DNA of 64,000 nucleotides, taken from assembly GCA_910579705.1 (NCBI GenBank), contig CAJTUI010000001.1, forward strand, positions 1 through 64,000, given 5' to 3'. This DNA is from an uncultured Christensenella sp. GTDB taxonomy: Bacteria > Bacillota > Clostridia > Christensenellales > Borkfalkiaceae. Made by a program: the position numbers and the translations under genes. Positions within the stretch are counted from its first letter, which is position 1. Every line of letters starts with the position of its first letter. Under the pieces are notes generated by a model. The model saw only the letters and a program-made list of their open reading frames with translations, did not search any database and was not told the origin of the DNA. Below, piece after piece: positions 63,023 to 64,000 of the stretch.

Positions 63023-64000
63023 TCAGCGCTTATCGTTCGGCATTACCACGTATTTGTATGAGGTCAATTCGCTAAGCCCGATAGGCCCGCGCGCGGGAAA
63101 TTTTTGCGTGGAAATCCCGAGAAAGTCCGTTCCGAAATCGGCAGGAAAACTACTCACGTCGTTCACGCACACCTCCGCGCTGTCCACCGCCCTTACGAAA
63201 AATTTAACGTTATCCGTGTTTTCGGAAACAATTATTTCGCTCACGCCTTTGGAATCGAACGAAATATGCGCCACGGCCTCCTTTATACCGTCCACACACT
63301 TTATATGCAACTCCGCCTCGCCGCAATCGCTCTCGCCCGCCTCGGAATGCAGCACGCAGTTATTCCAACCGCCCAGCACCTCGTGCGAGTGCTTGTCAAG
63401 CCTGAACTTAACGGCGCTTTTGTATCTCGCCGAAACCAGTCTTGCGTGCAGGCGAGGCAAAAACTCCGGCACCGCATTCTTATGTACAATGCACACGCCG
63501 TAGCCGAACCCTTTCATACCGACGAACCGCTCCGTAATATCAACGGCCTTTTCCTCGTCGGCATACTCGTCGATATAAATATGCCTTATGCCGTTATCCG
63601 TGCACATAAGCGGCACCTTTGACTTGGCTATGCATTGCTCCGTCATCTTCTTTCCGCAGACCGGAATCAATAAATCGACATAGCCCGTAGCGGACAAAAT
63701 TTCCTCTACGCCCTTGGAAGTGGCGTCCTCGACAAGAACGGAAATATTCTGCGAAACACCCGCCTTTTTCAGGCCTTTTCTGACCGCCGTAAACACGGCC
63801 CTTGCACTGCCGTACGTTTCCCTGCCCGTCTTCATAACAAGAACGTTACCGCTTTTCAAAGCAAGCGCAACGGCGGCGAAAGTCAAAACGGGATTATTAA
63901 ACACCACCGCGATAACGCCCAGCGGAACGGCAACCTTGCTTACGCGCGCCCCCTCGGCATTTTCGGTTTCCGAAATAACGGAGCCGACAGGGTCCGGCAA
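63023..64000 (-). CDS. proA: Glutamate-5-semialdehyde dehydrogenase-like protein (5' end outside the window)
   Basis: Only the C-terminal 325 residues are visible; the frame is open to the window edge and about 85-100 N-terminal residues are missing. ProA reduces gamma-glutamyl phosphate in proline synthesis. Family blocks are LPDPVG, VPLGVIAVVF, ALKSGNVLV and the end ISTQKFPARGPIGLSELTSYKY. The catalytic block normally reading CNAxETLLVHK here reads GFGYGVCIVHK, so the nucleophilic cysteine aligns with Gly. YEARPN is also changed (FNNPVL). It may be a diverged paralogue without ProA activity. Confidence 0.82.
   Translation of the reverse strand: MPDPVGSVISETENAEGARVSKVAVPLGVIAVVFNNPVLTFAAVALALKSGNVLVMKTGRETYGSARAVFTAVRKGLKKAGVSQNISVLVEDATSKGVEEILSATGYVDLLIPVCGKKMTEQCIAKSKVPLMCTDNGIRHIYIDEYADEEKAVDITERFVGMKGFGYGVCIVHKNAVPEFLPRLHARLVSARYKSAVKFRLDKHSHEVLGGWNNCVLHSEAGESDCGEAELHIKCVDGIKEAVAHISFDSKGVSEIIVSENTDNVKFFVRAVDSAEVCVNDVSSFPADFGTDFLGISTQKFPARGPIGLSELTSYKYVVMPNDKR

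Noticed and set aside
1..64000. CRISPR arrays or tandem repeat arrays
   Set aside because: No series of regularly spaced direct repeats was seen by eye; the only notable repeats are the inverted sites near 2.7-2.9 kb and the short MraZ boxes.

Overview
The window looks like chromosomal DNA from a Clostridia-type Bacillota (Firmicutes), probably an uncultured gut lineage. It carries a mraZ-to-ftsZ division and cell-wall cluster, spoVG, RNase Y, a miaB-mutS-mutL-miaA-YnbB operon, a FatA-type acyl-ACP thioesterase, PadR and TetR regulators, and a MurE with the DNPR motif of meso-diaminopimelate-adding enzymes. No LPS or outer-membrane genes are visible, and nothing here proves sporulation. Composition and taxonomy were judged by eye, not computed.

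Layout. 1-3839 is an accessory stretch: the tail of a large serine recombinase, a 76-residue orphan, a BspA-type leucine-rich-repeat lipoprotein and a tyrosine recombinase. Between the last two lies a roughly 100-bp AT-rich segment. It is bounded by two 28-bp sites in inverted orientation, carries a good promoter pointing away from the lipoprotein gene, and is followed by an intrinsic terminator. This looks like a phase-variable promoter caught in the OFF orientation. 3910-8873 holds a nucleotide operon (dCMP deaminase, cyclophilin, purB, Nudix) and groESL. 8957-16847 is the miaB-mutS-mutL-miaA-YnbB operon, divergent from a class A PBP (16926-19151). 19187-26584 is carA, a carB-dapF fusion, nifS and thiI behind a leader with an attenuator-like hairpin. 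26797-29762 holds a YgjP-like peptidase, an acyl-ACP thioesterase and a membrane-anchored PadR-type protein. 29817-40670 holds rny and the ftsK-rimO-pgsA-cinA-recA-nadE operon. 40794-42531 holds murC and spoVG. 42624-56809 is the division cluster, read right to left: murI, mraZ, rsmH, an ftsL-like gene, a PBP2, murE, mraY, murD, ftsW, murA, ftsQ, terminator, ftsA, ftsZ. 56949-64000 holds rpsT, a GT2 glycosyltransferase, tRNA-Arg(CCU), a TetR-ABC unit, a small membrane protein, an AEC transporter and the C-terminal part of a ProA-like protein.

How the genes connect. MurI, MurA, MurC, MurD, MurE, MraY, FtsW, the PBPs, FtsQ, FtsL, FtsA and FtsZ cover much of precursor synthesis and septation; murB, murF and murG are absent from the window. 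NifS and ThiI form a sulfur-relay pair for tRNA thiolation, and MiaA and MiaB modify A37. Several proteins depart from their families: a DapF domain fused to CarB without its first catalytic cysteine, a ProA-like protein without its catalytic cysteine, an FtsA without its C-terminal membrane helix, a CinA with a degenerate N-terminal domain, and a PBP2 whose conserved N-terminus can only be reached from a non-canonical start codon.

No gene-free stretch exceeds about 300 bases. No CRISPR array, rRNA or complete insertion sequence was seen.
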